Shown piece after piece: positions 48,346 through 58,310 of a stretch of DNA of 64,000 nucleotides; the stretch's first letter is position 1, and each line of letters starts with the position of its first letter. A program made the translations under genes and the position numbers. The DNA is from Vibrio sp. Isolate34 (GTDB lineage Bacteria; Pseudomonadota; Gammaproteobacteria; Enterobacterales; Vibrionaceae), in assembly GCF_022397915.1 (NCBI RefSeq), contig NZ_JAKEUO010000002.1, forward strand, positions 186,001-250,000, read 5' to 3'. Under the pieces are notes generated by a model. That model was not told where the DNA came from, did not search any database, and saw nothing but the letters and a program-made list of their open reading frames with translations.

Positions 48346-48623
48346 GATATGTCCTTAAAAATGGTCGTTATATGAAAAGTGAAAAATAAAATTCGCGGGA
48401 TTCTATCACTTAGCAATCGATTGCCACACCAGATAGATCAAATTTATTTATCTTAGTGATGTTTTATATCTATCTAAGCTCGGAAAATTCAGTTTATAAG
48501 TTAGCGATTTATCATGGCCAGGTGATATTTTGTGGTTATTAAACACAGTGGGCGCTATCGACCTTGCCCCTCAATCCATAGTTGCTTATCATCAAGGCAC
48601 AAGCTTTGAATATTAGGATCAAT

Positions 48624-49877
48624 ATGCGCTACATAGCATTGTTGTTGATGGGACTATTAGCCTCTCCGAGTTATGCCTTAACTCAAGTAGATATCTTTAG
48701 TGCTGAAGTTGCGATTAACGCTGAAGACAAACAGCCAGAACAAGTGGCAAGAAATACAGGTATGGAGCAGGTATTGATACGTGCGACTGGCCAAACTGAT
48801 GTCGCTTCAAATGAAACGATTCAAAAGGCGATGCGTAAGAGTGCGCAGTACATGTCTCAAATGAGTTTTGGCGAAAGCAATGACCAATCAACATTGCGTA
48901 TGCGCTTTAACGGTGCTCAAATCCGTTCTCTATTAACTCAAGCGCAATTGCCGTATTGGCCTGACACTCGTTCAAACATCTTGGTTTGGCTCGTAGAAGA
49001 AGACAGCTACGACAAAAACATTGTTTGGGAGCACTCAAACTCACAACTTGCTGCAGGCTTACAAGCGAACGCAAAAGAGCGTGGCTTGCCTTTGACGCTG
49101 CCTGTTGGTGATTTTGATGATATTACGGGTATTGCGACGTCTGATTTATGGGGCAGCTTTGTCACGCCAATCAGTAAAGCGAGTCAACGTTATCCAGTTG
49201 ATGCTGTATTGGTGATTAAGGCTCAATCTTCAGGTTTACGTTGGACTCTGTACGACCAAAAACCAAGTCAATTGACGAGCGCACCAACATCGCCAGTGAG
49301 TGGTTCTTTATCGGGTAACAGCGCAACAACGTCCAAGAAGCTCGTCGACCAAATCAGTAACTACTACGCAGCTAAAAGTGCTGTGACGGTAGCAAGTGAA
49401 TCATCAGAGTCGATTTTAACTCAGTTTATTAGCCTGAATAATGCTCAAGACTTTTTCCAGTTAGAGAACGCACTTAAGCGTCTAAACTCGGTTGCAAGCC
49501 TAGATATCCTTAAGATTCAAAACAACGAAGTGACTTTCCGTATTCACTTATTGTCGACTCAACAAGAGTTTGAACAAGAAGTTGAAAGCATTCGTCAAGT
49601 CGCGAAAGTTGAAGAGTCTTACATTGAACCTGAAGTTGGCCCTGAGTTTGAAACTCAAGACAACACTATGTCTGTGGGTGATGACTCAGCGAGTACAGTG
49701 ACAGGCGACGAAACTGACTCAGGTGTGCAAGTGATTAAGGGCAGCGAGGTATCTACAGACACTGAGCTAACAAGCACTTCTGATGCAACGCTAGACGAAT
49801 CCAACATGGAAGAGTTAACCATCACTGCGCCAGTGCATGCTAAGCCAAGCTTGGTATACGAATGGGTTCGTTCGTAA
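48624..49877 (+). CDS. DUF2066 domain-containing exported protein
   Basis: A protein of 417 residues from the ATG behind TAGGATCAAT; 14 in-frame codons upstream are not likely used. A signal peptide (about 1-20, ending SYA) is followed by the DUF2066 domain (TQVDIFSAEVAINAEDKQPEQVARNTGMEQVLIRATG, then MRFNGAQIRSLLTQAQLPYW near residue 95). The last 80 residues are acidic and Ser/Thr-rich and look disordered, ending in YEWVRS. The function is unknown; members are presumed periplasmic. In related genera hda often lies directly after it, but not here. Confidence 0.82.
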   Translation: MRYIALLLMGLLASPSYALTQVDIFSAEVAINAEDKQPEQVARNTGMEQVLIRATGQTDVASNETIQKAMRKSAQYMSQMSFGESNDQSTLRMRFNGAQIRSLLTQAQLPYWPDTRSNILVWLVEEDSYDKNIVWEHSNSQLAAGLQANAKERGLPLTLPVGDFDDITGIATSDLWGSFVTPISKASQRYPVDAVLVIKAQSSGLRWTLYDQKPSQLTSAPTSPVSGSLSGNSATTSKKLVDQISNYYAAKSAVTVASESSESILTQFISLNNAQDFFQLENALKRLNSVASLDILKIQNNEVTFRIHLLSTQQEFEQEVESIRQVAKVEESYIEPEVGPEFETQDNTMSVGDDSASTVTGDETDSGVQVIKGSEVSTDTELTSTSDATLDESNMEELTITAPVHAKPSLVYEWVRS

Positions 49878-49912
49878 TTGTCTGTTGATATCACTGATTA
49901 AATCGAAACATT

Positions 49913-49951
49913 AAAAAAGCCCCGCAAGAGTAATCCTGTGGGGCTTTTTGT
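49913..49951 (+). terminator. Rho-independent terminator after the DUF2066 gene
   Basis: Stem AAAAAGCCCCGC / GTGGGGCTTTTT with an internal loop and T run. Confidence 0.85.
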
Positions 49952-49986
49952 TTATCGAGTGTCAGTTCAAGAGTAACGAATCAATA

Positions 49987-51020
<1,034 letters not shown>

Positions 51021-51371
51021 TTACAGAATCTCTAATACTTGCTCTGGTGGACGACCAATTTTTGCTTTGTTGTTCGCAACAACCACAGGGCGCTCGAACA
51101 GTTTTGGATTGGTTGCCATTGCTGAGAAAAGATCTTCATCAGTGACTGATGCATCACCCAAGTTTGCTTCTTTGTAATCCGCTTCTTTGGTGCGCATCAT
51201 TTCGCGAACACTGTCAAAGCCCAGTTGAGTGAAAAGCACTTTCAGCTGCTCAACAGTTAAAGGCGTATCTAGGTACTTGATAACTTCAGGCTGTACACCG
51301 TTTGTTTCAAGTAGTTCAAGCGTTTGACGGCTCTTTGAGCAACGTGGATTATGATAAATCACGACAGACAT
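51021..51371 (-). CDS. yfgD: ArsC-family (glutaredoxin-type) arsenate reductase, YfgD-like
   Basis: A protein of 116 residues with the catalytic cysteine at residue 11 (YHNPRCSKSRQTLELL), the basic-residue pattern ERPVVVANNKAKIGRPPEQVLEIL near the C-terminus, and the thioredoxin-like fold of ArsC. It reduces arsenate with glutathione/glutaredoxin in characterised members; however, there is no arsR, arsB or acr gene next to it, and the neighbourhood (bepA) corresponds to E. coli yfgD rather than to an arsenic operon. AGGAAG lies before the ATG. Confidence 0.9.
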   Translation of the reverse strand: MSVVIYHNPRCSKSRQTLELLETNGVQPEVIKYLDTPLTVEQLKVLFTQLGFDSVREMMRTKEADYKEANLGDASVTDEDLFSAMATNPKLFERPVVVANNKAKIGRPPEQVLEIL

Positions 51372-51485
51372 GGTTCTTCCTCATTATTATTTTTGATTTC
51401 GTTATTCAGTAGAAGCCATTCGAGTGGCTTCATTGTATTCGTTGAGCGTTTTTTTTTGCTACGAGTCTTTGCTAATCAATCCTAC

Positions 51486-52940
51486 TTATTGCAGTGACAA
51501 GAAACGTTCACGCTGAATCATCAGCTGATCAATACGAGCGTCGTAACGCGCTTGCTTTAGACTCCCCAGCTCTGCGATTTGGCTCGCCTGCGTGTAGTAC
51601 TGAATCGCTTTGTTCCAGTTAGCTTGCAGAGCCAAAATTTCTGCACGAGCGGCAAGATCTTCGTCGCTGTTTCCAAGGCTAGTGTTGGCTTTTGAAAGCA
51701 GGTGCCAGCCGTTGGTGTCGTTCGGATTATCGTGTGTATAACGCTGCAATACGCGAACGGCTTCTGTAAGATCTTCTTTTTCAATCAAGGCATTTGCATA
51801 GTTTATGGTCAGAACCGGGTTGTTTGGCTGACGAACCAGTGCAGATTTAAGTTCTTTAATCGCAATCTCAGGCTGCTTCTTCTCAATGTGAAGATCGGAA
51901 ATAGCATCTAAATAAAACAAGTTGGTCGGATCGCTGTTAATCAGCTTGGTCAGAATCGGTTCTGCTTTGTCTAGCTTTTTAGAGTCGAGATAAACCAATG
52001 CTTGTCCGTATTCTAAAGATGGGACGAGCTCTTTTGGTGCCTTTTTCAATTGACGTGAAAACCAGTCCAATGACGCATCATTGTTGATACCTGCATAGCG
52101 CGCGACAATGCGGGCTCTTGCTAGATGGTAATCCAGTGATGGAGCCAACTTCAGCGGTGGATAGCTGCGTGCACGAGCGCGAGAGTCCGTAATACGGTCT
52201 TCTGGTAATGGGTGAGTCAGCAACATTGGCGGTGGTGTGCTTGCATAGCGGTATTCGTCCGCCAAACGGCCGAAGAAACGTGGCATTGCATTCACATCAA
52301 AGCCAGCTTTTGCCAGCGTGTTGATACCAAAGCGGTCGGCTTCTTTCTCGTTGCTACGCGTATAGTTGATCTGGCTTTGCATGTTACCCGCAGTTGTTGC
52401 GGTTAAGGCTGCAATACCTGCTTCAGGGGCTGCAATCGCCAGTAACACGGAAGCCGCAAGTGCAGCTATAGTGGCAGGAGAACGACGAGCTTGATCTTCC
52501 ATACTACGTGCTAAGTGACGTTGGGTAACGTGCGCGATTTCGTGCGCTAATACAGAAGCGAGCTCACTCTCAGATTGCGCATGCAAGAATAACCCTGAGT
52601 GCAAAGCAACATAACCACCAAAGAATGCGAAGGCGTTGATGTTGCGGTCACGGATCATAAAAAACTGGAAAGGTGTCTTTACATCATTTGCATTCGCGAC
52701 CAAACGGTGGCCTAACGTATCGATATAAAGGTTTAGAACCGGGTCGTTAACAATGGGCTGGCTGCTTCTGATGATGCGCATGTAGGCATCACCATAGATA
52801 AGTTCTTGGTCAATAGAGAGTGTGCCGCCAGCAGCGGTACCGATATCTGGTAGCTCCAAACTGTTGGTATTCGCCAACGTTGGGGTGCTTAATGTGGCTG
52901 CGATGCATAAGCAAGCAATTGAGCGAGCGCGTTTAAACAT
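51486..52940 (-). CDS. bepA: Periplasmic beta-barrel assembly-enhancing protease BepA
   Basis: An M48 metalloprotease and chaperone that helps LptD assembly and degrades stalled outer-membrane proteins. It has 484 residues (E. coli 487) from the ATG at MFKRARSIA, whose signal peptide ends near residue 23; the frame extends 17 codons upstream without a signal-like sequence. The zinc motif is HEIAH at residues 133-137, and NEKEADRFG gives the third ligand. The C-terminal half (about 310-480) has TPR repeats. It is followed by the yfgD-like gene after 114 bp. Confidence 0.94.
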   Translation of the reverse strand: MFKRARSIACLCIAATLSTPTLANTNSLELPDIGTAAGGTLSIDQELIYGDAYMRIIRSSQPIVNDPVLNLYIDTLGHRLVANANDVKTPFQFFMIRDRNINAFAFFGGYVALHSGLFLHAQSESELASVLAHEIAHVTQRHLARSMEDQARRSPATIAALAASVLLAIAAPEAGIAALTATTAGNMQSQINYTRSNEKEADRFGINTLAKAGFDVNAMPRFFGRLADEYRYASTPPPMLLTHPLPEDRITDSRARARSYPPLKLAPSLDYHLARARIVARYAGINNDASLDWFSRQLKKAPKELVPSLEYGQALVYLDSKKLDKAEPILTKLINSDPTNLFYLDAISDLHIEKKQPEIAIKELKSALVRQPNNPVLTINYANALIEKEDLTEAVRVLQRYTHDNPNDTNGWHLLSKANTSLGNSDEDLAARAEILALQANWNKAIQYYTQASQIAELGSLKQARYDARIDQLMIQRERFLSLQ

Positions 52941-53118
52941 ATTAGTCAGTAATACTCCGTTTCTTCTGACAGTAAGACAAGTGCGATGCAAATTGGTTCT
53001 TTATCTGATTTAACCTTTGCCAAGTGCGTGCGCTATCATGAAGGAAGATGAATGAATGATGGCGCGTTTTCAAAAACAGATTACAATACGACCCTTATAA
53101 TAAGCATCGGGCTCAAGA

Positions 53119-53358
53119 ATGACACCTAATATTCTAGATTTACGCCAAGAGCGCTGTCCAATGGCGCTATTATTAGCCAAGCGTCACAGTGTAAAGTTAG
53201 AAGTAGGGCAAACATTGTCAATTTATGTCTCTGACATCAGCTCGATGAAAGATATTGTTACGTTTTTATCTAAGCAAGCCTATGTCGTCGTCACTGAGGT
53301 TTGTTCTAATTACCACCATCTCCTCGTCACTAAAAAGGAATTGCAGTCAAATGCTTGA
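53119..53358 (+). CDS. TusA/SirA-like small protein with a CPMA motif
   Basis: A protein of 79 residues with the TusA fold pattern: a first strand ILDLRQERCPMALLLAKR (Cys13) and a C-terminal HHLLVTKKE strand. TusA proteins carry sulfur on the cysteine of CPxP; here the second proline is replaced by alanine (CPMA), so the sulfur-relay role is uncertain. The stop overlaps the perM start by 8 bp, so they are cotranscribed. It diverges from bepA. Confidence 0.8.
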   Translation: MTPNILDLRQERCPMALLLAKRHSVKLEVGQTLSIYVSDISSMKDIVTFLSKQAYVVVTEVCSNYHHLLVTKKELQSNA

Positions 53359-54427
53359 AATGGTCAATCGTTGGTATAAACGACGTTTCTCTGATCCCCA
53401 CGCTGTCAGTTTGGTTGCCATCATTCTATTCGGCTTTATTACCATCTACTTCTTTGGTCATCTTATTGCGCCATTATTGGTGGCCATTGTGTTGGCTTAC
53501 TTACTTGAGTGGCCGGTTACCCAACTTCAACGGTTAGGTGTTCCAAGAACCCCATCAGTGATGTTGGTGATCTTAATGTTCTTTAGCGTGATGTTATTGG
53601 CGATATTTGGTTTGGTACCGACCATTTGGGAGCAAGTGGGCAACCTAATCAATGATATTCCAAGCATGTATGGCAGCCTACAAAAGTTCATCGCGACGAT
53701 TCCAGAGCGTTATCCTGAACTGGCTAACTTGCAGATTGTTGAGTCAGTTATGTCTAACGCAAAGAACAAAGCGCTGGGCTTTGGCGAAAGCGTTGTTAAA
53801 GGCTCTTTAGCGTCTCTTGTGAGCTTGGCGACACTGGCGGTTTACCTGATTCTTGTACCGCTGCTGATTTTCTTCTTACTGAAAGATAAAGAAGAGATGA
53901 TCAGAATGGCAAGTGGTGTTCTACCTAAGAACCGCCGTCTGGCGACTAAGGTTTGGGTTGAGATGAACCAGCAAATCTCGAACTACATTCGAGGAAAAGT
54001 GTTAGAAATTCTAATCGTTGGTGGTGTGAGCTACGTGACCTTTGCGATTCTGGATTTGCGTTACTCAGCACTATTGGCTGTAGCGGTGGGTTTCTCGGTT
54101 CTAATCCCATACATCGGTGCTGCGGCAGTGACGGTGCCAGTGGCGATTGTAGGCCTGTTCCAATGGGGACTAGAGCCTCAGTTTTACTGGCTATTAGTCG
54201 CTTACGGCATCATTCAAGCTCTAGACGGCAACGTGTTAGTGCCGGTTCTGTTCTCTGAAGCAGTTAACCTGCACCCAGTCGCGATTATTGTTGCGGTATT
54301 GGTGTTTGGCGGTCTGTGGGGATTCTGGGGCGTGTTTTTTGCAATCCCACTGGCAACGCTAGTGAAAGCGGTTTGGAACGCCTTACCGAGTCATGCATTA
54401 GACGATGACTCTGAGCACTCGCACTAA
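53351..54427 (+). CDS. perM: AI-2E family transporter / PerM-like permease
   Basis: An inner-membrane protein of 358 residues from the ATG inside the end of the TusA-like gene; AAGGA lies 11 bases before it. About seven or eight spans in the AI-2E family layout: VAIILFGFITIYFFGHLIAPLLVAIVLAYLLEWPV at the N-terminus, a long soluble segment (about 85-150) and the C-terminal VLIPYIGAAAVTVPVAIVGLFQW and FGGLWGFWGVFFAIPLATLVKAVW. The family name comes from TqsA; the substrate here is unknown. Confidence 0.9.
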   Translation: MLEMVNRWYKRRFSDPHAVSLVAIILFGFITIYFFGHLIAPLLVAIVLAYLLEWPVTQLQRLGVPRTPSVMLVILMFFSVMLLAIFGLVPTIWEQVGNLINDIPSMYGSLQKFIATIPERYPELANLQIVESVMSNAKNKALGFGESVVKGSLASLVSLATLAVYLILVPLLIFFLLKDKEEMIRMASGVLPKNRRLATKVWVEMNQQISNYIRGKVLEILIVGGVSYVTFAILDLRYSALLAVAVGFSVLIPYIGAAAVTVPVAIVGLFQWGLEPQFYWLLVAYGIIQALDGNVLVPVLFSEAVNLHPVAIIVAVLVFGGLWGFWGVFFAIPLATLVKAVWNALPSHALDDDSEHSH

Positions 54428-54463
54428 TTAGTGTCTTCGTTTAAGCATTAACGAATATCCATT

Positions 54464-54506
54464 ACGAAGAAGGCCGAATCTCATTGAGATTCGGCCTTCT
54501 TAATTC
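54464..54506. terminator. Bidirectional terminator between perM and bcp
   Basis: A long near-perfect inverted repeat: AAGAAGGCCGAATCTCA / TGAGATTCGGCCTTCTT with a minimal loop. The two genes converge on it. Confidence 0.9.
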
Positions 54507-54573
54507 TATGTATCGCTGAAGCTTATTCGGTCAAAAGCTTTCTGTAACTCAGTGCCTTAATCGAAATAGACCA

Positions 54574-55044
54574 TTAAGCTTCTTGATTGAAGTACTCTAG
54601 AACCACTTCGTGGTGAGTCTTAGTCTTGAACTTATTGAAGACGTGTTCAATCTGACCTTCTTCATCAATTAGGAAGCTAATACGGTGCAGACCATCGTAT
54701 ACCTTACCCATGAATTTCTTTTCACCCCAAACGCCAAACTGTTCAGCAACGCTGTGGTCTTCGTCAGACAGCAGTGTGAAGTTTAGAGATTTCTTCGCAA
54801 CGAAGTTTGGTAGGCGTTTTACTGGGTCAACACTCACACCTAAAACAACCACATTCAGGTCATCAAGCTGTGCTTTGATATCACGCAGGCCTTCCGCTTG
54901 CACAATACAACCTGGAGTCATTGCTTTTGGGTAGAAGTAGAAAAGTACTTTTTTACCTTTGAAGTCACCAAGAGATACGATATTGCCATCTTGATCTGGA
55001 AGAGAAAAAGCAGGTGCTGGAACACCAGCCGTTAGCGTATTCAT
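54574..55044 (-). CDS. bcp: Thiol peroxidase of the Bcp (PrxQ) family, single-cysteine form
   Basis: Reduces hydroperoxides with thiol cofactors. It has 156 residues, starting at the ATG with AAGGAAA upstream. The peroxidatic cysteine is Cys46 in YPKAMTPGCIVQ. The protein contains no other cysteine: the usual resolving one five residues on is glutamate (QAEGLRD), and the position of the third E. coli cysteine is alanine (HSVAEQFGVWG). It should therefore act as a 1-Cys enzyme. gcvR lies 12 bp upstream, the same pair as in E. coli. Confidence 0.94.
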   Translation of the reverse strand: MNTLTAGVPAPAFSLPDQDGNIVSLGDFKGKKVLFYFYPKAMTPGCIVQAEGLRDIKAQLDDLNVVVLGVSVDPVKRLPNFVAKKSLNFTLLSDEDHSVAEQFGVWGEKKFMGKVYDGLHRISFLIDEEGQIEHVFNKFKTKTHHEVVLEYFNQEA

Positions 55045-55056
55045 GACATTTCCTTT

Positions 55057-55599
55057 TTAAAGACTGTTTTTGATAAAGTTGAGCGAGCCTTGGACTGATA
55101 GGCTCTGACACAGCGAGTTGAATTCTTCTTGTAGCTGCATCAAATTACATTCTGATTGCACAGAAGCGGTAATAGAGATATGGAATTGGTCGTTATCGAG
55201 CTGAACCTTGGACTTATTGATGGTTTGCGCGCTAAGCGAATCGAGGCCGATGTTTCGGTCTGCGAAGAACTGAGTGAACTGCTCGGTTAGGCCGAGTTTG
55301 TCGTCTGACTCAACGAAAACTTCTAGCGTGTAGGAGTTCTCAATAACATCATGAGGCGAGGTTCGCTTCATAATCGTAATCAAGTCGTGCTCTTGGCCAA
55401 GCAAGGGCAGGGTGGTTTCAACGCGGGTAATGTTATTTGCCTTTCCAGACAGTAGCATGATAAGCGTAAATTCTTCGCCAAACAGAGCGATACGGCTATC
55501 AATAATGTTACAGCCTGATTGGGTGACTAAATGAACCACTTGGTTGCATACACCTGGGCGATCAGTGCCCACAGCTGTGATTACTAGATGTTGAGTCAT
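55057..55599 (-). CDS. gcvR: Glycine cleavage system transcriptional repressor GcvR
   Basis: An ACT-domain regulator of 180 residues that binds GcvA and keeps the glycine-cleavage operon repressed when glycine is low. The first ACT domain begins LVITAVGTDRPGVCNQVVHLVTQSGCNIIDSRIALFG; the second follows at about residues 90-165 (YTLEVFVESDDKLGLTEQFTQFFADRNIGLDSLSAQT). There is no DNA-binding domain, as expected. It diverges from dapA across 374 bp and is followed by bcp. Confidence 0.93.
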   Translation of the reverse strand: MTQHLVITAVGTDRPGVCNQVVHLVTQSGCNIIDSRIALFGEEFTLIMLLSGKANNITRVETTLPLLGQEHDLITIMKRTSPHDVIENSYTLEVFVESDDKLGLTEQFTQFFADRNIGLDSLSAQTINKSKVQLDNDQFHISITASVQSECNLMQLQEEFNSLCQSLSVQGSLNFIKNSL

Positions 55600-55973
55600 A
55601 AAATCACGTCTCTATATATTCCATTGATGCTTGCATGTTAGCACAGTTAGCCTGAGGAATAAGTGTATGGGCGGGGCTTTTTATGAGGCACCTTGCGTCT
55701 AATTGGTAACAAATGATAGGAATATTGAGAACGTTAAAAACAGAGATGACAAAGTGAGGCGACAGCTTACTTGTTACTGACATCCGGTGATGCGCTATCC
55801 GCTAGATTGAGCGCAGGTTACCCAAATTCTAGGTAGAACGCTGTTAGAAGTCGTTTTACCTCAAACATACGACAATATTTAATGCAGATGTTGCCGGTAA
55901 GCGACTTTAATGTCTTGTGTTTATTGATTGGCTTACAGTAACATGCAAAAAGAATAAATTAAGGGAGATAGAC
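55600..55973. other. Intergenic region between gcvR and dapA
   Basis: A 374-bp divergent region. It must hold promoters for both genes, but I see no convincing hexamer pair, operator palindrome, riboswitch core or ORF with a plausible start. The AAGGGAGA ribosome-binding site of dapA is at its right end. Confidence 0.5.
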
Positions 55974-56852
55974 ATGTTTTCAGGAAGTATCGTTGCGCTA
56001 GTTACGCCATTTAACGCAGATGGCGAAGTGGATTTCGACAGCCTTAAAAAGTTGGTTGATCACCATGTTGCTGCAGGTAGTGATGGTCTGGTTGCGGTTG
56101 GCACAACAGGTGAGTCTTCAACACTCACAATTGAAGAGCATGTCAAAGTCGTCAATAAGATCGTTGAATTTGCTGATGGTCGTATTCCTGTTATCGCTGG
56201 TACGGGTGCGAACGCAACTCACGAGTCTGTGCTATTCAGCCGTTTATTAAATGGTTCTGGCATTGCTGGTTGTCTGAGTGTAACGCCTTACTACAACAAA
56301 CCGACTCAAGAAGGTTTGTACCAACACTACAAAGCAATTGCTGAAGTAAGTGACGTTCCTCAAATCCTATACAACGTACCGGGTCGTACTGCTGTAGACT
56401 TGTTACCAGAGACAGTTGCTCGCCTTGCTGAGATCGAAAACATCGTTGCACTTAAAGATGCGACGGGTGATCTCGACAGAATTGCAATTCACCGTGAACT
56501 TTGTGGCGAAGACTTTATCTTACTAAGTGGTGATGACTTAACAGGTCTAGAATTTGTTAAGCGTGGTGGCGATGGCGTGATTTCTGTAACTAACAACGTT
56601 GCAGCCGCTGATATGGCAACCATGTTCAAACTAGCGAAAGAAGGTAAGTTTGAAGAAGCAGAAGCGATCAATGAGCGTTTGATGCCTCTACATAAGAATT
56701 TGTTCGTTGAGTCTAACCCTATTCCCGTAAAATGGGCGGTTCATAAAATGGGTCTAATTGCTGAAGGTGGCTTACGTCTACCGCTGACTGAACTGTCAGA
56801 ACCAGCTCAACCTGTTGTTGCTCAAGCAATGACTGAAGCGTGCATTTACTAA
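55974..56852 (+). CDS. dapA: 4-hydroxy-tetrahydrodipicolinate synthase
   Basis: The committed step of lysine and meso-diaminopimelate synthesis. It has 292 residues, equal to E. coli, from the ATG behind AAGGGAGA; an in-frame extension of 19 codons upstream is not conserved. The Schiff-base lysine is Lys161 ([11 protein letters not shown]) and the catalytic Tyr133 is in [19 protein letters not shown] at 44-51 is the pyruvate-binding loop. The product is used by DapE, encoded 3 kb away on the other strand. A hairpin follows before bamC. Confidence 0.97.
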   Translation: MFSGSIVALVTPFNADGEVDFDSLKKLVDHHVAAGSDGLVAVGTTGESSTLTIEEHVKVVNKIVEFADGRIPVIAGTGANATHESVLFSRLLNGSGIAGCLSVTPYYNKPTQEGLYQHYKAIAEVSDVPQILYNVPGRTAVDLLPETVARLAEIENIVALKDATGDLDRIAIHRELCGEDFILLSGDDLTGLEFVKRGGDGVISVTNNVAAADMATMFKLAKEGKFEEAEAINERLMPLHKNLFVESNPIPVKWAVHKMGLIAEGGLRLPLTELSEPAQPVVAQAMTEACIY

Positions 56853-56865
56853 AACGTATGAAGTG

Positions 56866-56888
56866 ATGCCGAAGCGAACCTTCGGCAT
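56866..56888 (+). other. Intergenic hairpin between dapA and bamC
   Basis: A perfect 9-bp stem ATGCCGAAG / CTTCGGCAT with a CGAAC loop; followed by TTAGGAG, which is the bamC ribosome-binding site. There is no T run, so it is more likely an mRNA-stability or translation-control element than a terminator. Confidence 0.6.
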
Positions 56889-56900
56889 TTAGGAGTATAA

Positions 56901-57947
56901 ATGAAGTATTCTCACCAGCTAGTGATTGGGTCACTGGCTGTTTTCGTTCTTACAGCATGTTCTGGCAGCCCGACTCAACGTCGCCAAGCCAAAGATGATT
57001 TCGAATACTTAGAAACACCTGAGTTTTCACAATGGCAGCTGCCTGAAGATGCTCAGCCTCAGTTCTACCCAAACTTTGACATCCCAAGTGGTGAATTCAG
57101 TGGTGGTACCGGTCGTGAAGTGGATATTCGTCCACCGCAACAAGTGCTTGAGCTGATCCCAGGAGCTCGTGCTGAGCGTCAAAATGGTGAAGTGACACTA
57201 TGGCTTCTTCGTGCTGAAGAGGCAGACCGTGTATGGCAAACCGCTGTAGACATGCTAACTCAGCGTGGCATTGGCATTCGTGAGCAATCAGAGAATGAGA
57301 TTGAGACTGATTGGGTAACTTGGGTTTCTGAAGATGAAGATGTAGAGATTGGCAGCCGCTACTCTATCTCTCGTTTCCAAGCAAACAACCGTCACGGCTT
57401 CAAGATTAACCTGATTGATTGGCGTGAAGGCTCTGAAGAGAAGCCAGTAACGGCTACTAACAAAGAGCGTTACAACGCGTTCCTAACCAACCTAGTCATG
57501 GCTAAGTACGATGAAAACCTTCGTGCTGAAGCGGCGCTGAAAGCGCAAGAGTTGGTGAAGCGTATTCCGATCTCAATGGGTGCAGACCGCAGTGGCTTCC
57601 CTGTGATTATTGCTCGCACACCATACAATGTATTCTGGCAGCGTCTGCCAAGCTTGTTGCCTGCTATGGGCTTTGAGCTTGAAGAGCGCAACCAGTCTCA
57701 AGGTACAGTGAAAGCTAAGTACGCCGCGCCAGATGATGAATTCTGGGAAGAAATTGGCCTACAGCCTATCGACTTAGCGCCAGGCACATACAACTTCCTA
57801 TTTGGTGACCTTGGTAACCGTACGTCGATCAACGTAACGGATGCATCAGGTAAGCCAGTAGAAGAAGAGCTGCTTAAATCAATGGTTCCGGTACTCGCGC
57901 ATATCGCTGACCAAACCAAAGATGACAAAGAAGCGAAAGCTGAGTAG
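56901..57947 (+). CDS. bamC: Outer-membrane assembly lipoprotein BamC
   Basis: A lipoprotein of the BAM complex, 348 residues (E. coli 344). The signal peptide ends with lipobox LTA-Cys20. The unstructured N-terminal segment (SGSPTQRRQAKDDFEYLETPEF) that in E. coli wraps BamD follows, then two helix-grip domains (about 95-215, EVTLWLLRAEEADRVWQTAVDML, and 225-340, GFPVIIARTPYNVFWQRLPSLLPAMGFEL). AGGAG lies upstream. dapA-bamC order is as in E. coli; BamA is also in this window. Confidence 0.95.
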   Translation: MKYSHQLVIGSLAVFVLTACSGSPTQRRQAKDDFEYLETPEFSQWQLPEDAQPQFYPNFDIPSGEFSGGTGREVDIRPPQQVLELIPGARAERQNGEVTLWLLRAEEADRVWQTAVDMLTQRGIGIREQSENEIETDWVTWVSEDEDVEIGSRYSISRFQANNRHGFKINLIDWREGSEEKPVTATNKERYNAFLTNLVMAKYDENLRAEAALKAQELVKRIPISMGADRSGFPVIIARTPYNVFWQRLPSLLPAMGFELEERNQSQGTVKAKYAAPDDEFWEEIGLQPIDLAPGTYNFLFGDLGNRTSINVTDASGKPVEEELLKSMVPVLAHIADQTKDDKEAKAE

Positions 57948-58003
57948 TCGCGCTTAGCTGTTTCAGAGCTGAGTAAAATCAGCTCTGTGATCAGCTAAAG
58001 TCA

Positions 58004-58036
58004 ATAAAAAAGAGGACACACTGTGTCCTCTTTTTT
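58004..58036 (+). terminator. Rho-independent terminator after bamC
   Basis: Stem AAAAAAGAGGACACA / TGTGTCCTCTTTTTT with a minimal loop and a T run; it can also act for the convergent DUF2897 gene. Confidence 0.9.
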
Positions 58037-58092
58037 GTATTCGCTTTCAGCAGTCTATGGGTTAAGCAGGTGAGTTTACCAAAATAAAAAGG

Positions 58093-58302
58093 CTAAACGT
58101 CTTTGCTGTCTTCGGACTCTTCTTTTTGAGCTTTCTCTTGATTCTGCTTATCCAAGCGATTGAGCTTATCTAAGTCTCGCTCTGTTTTGCCACGACCAGT
58201 CAGATCCATATTAGCGGTCTGTTTAAGAGCTGCGATGTTACCCACCACAACGCTAACCACGATGATGATGATAACCCAAGGGTTTGTAAGCCACTCCAAC
58301 AT
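58093..58302 (-). CDS. DUF2897 family small membrane protein
   Basis: A protein of 69 residues: one N-terminal span (about 8-27, PWVIIIIVVSVVVGNIAAL) then a charged Lys/Asp/Glu-rich cytoplasmic tail. The opening MLEWLTNPWVIIIIVVSVVVGNIAALK fits DUF2897. No function is known. It lies 8 bp after the M15-type peptidase gene on the same strand (operon) and converges with bamC. Confidence 0.8.
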   Translation of the reverse strand: MLEWLTNPWVIIIIVVSVVVGNIAALKQTANMDLTGRGKTERDLDKLNRLDKQNQEKAQKEESEDSKDV

Positions 58303-58310
58303 AAGCGCTC

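Noticed and set aside
51021..51371. An arsenic resistance operon
   Set aside because: Only an ArsC-type reductase is present; no arsR, arsB, acr3 or arsH gene is adjacent, and the context equals E. coli bepA-yfgD.
55600..55973. A lysine riboswitch upstream of dapA
   Set aside because: No lysine-riboswitch core or expression-platform hairpin could be recognised; in this group the element is usually found before lysC.
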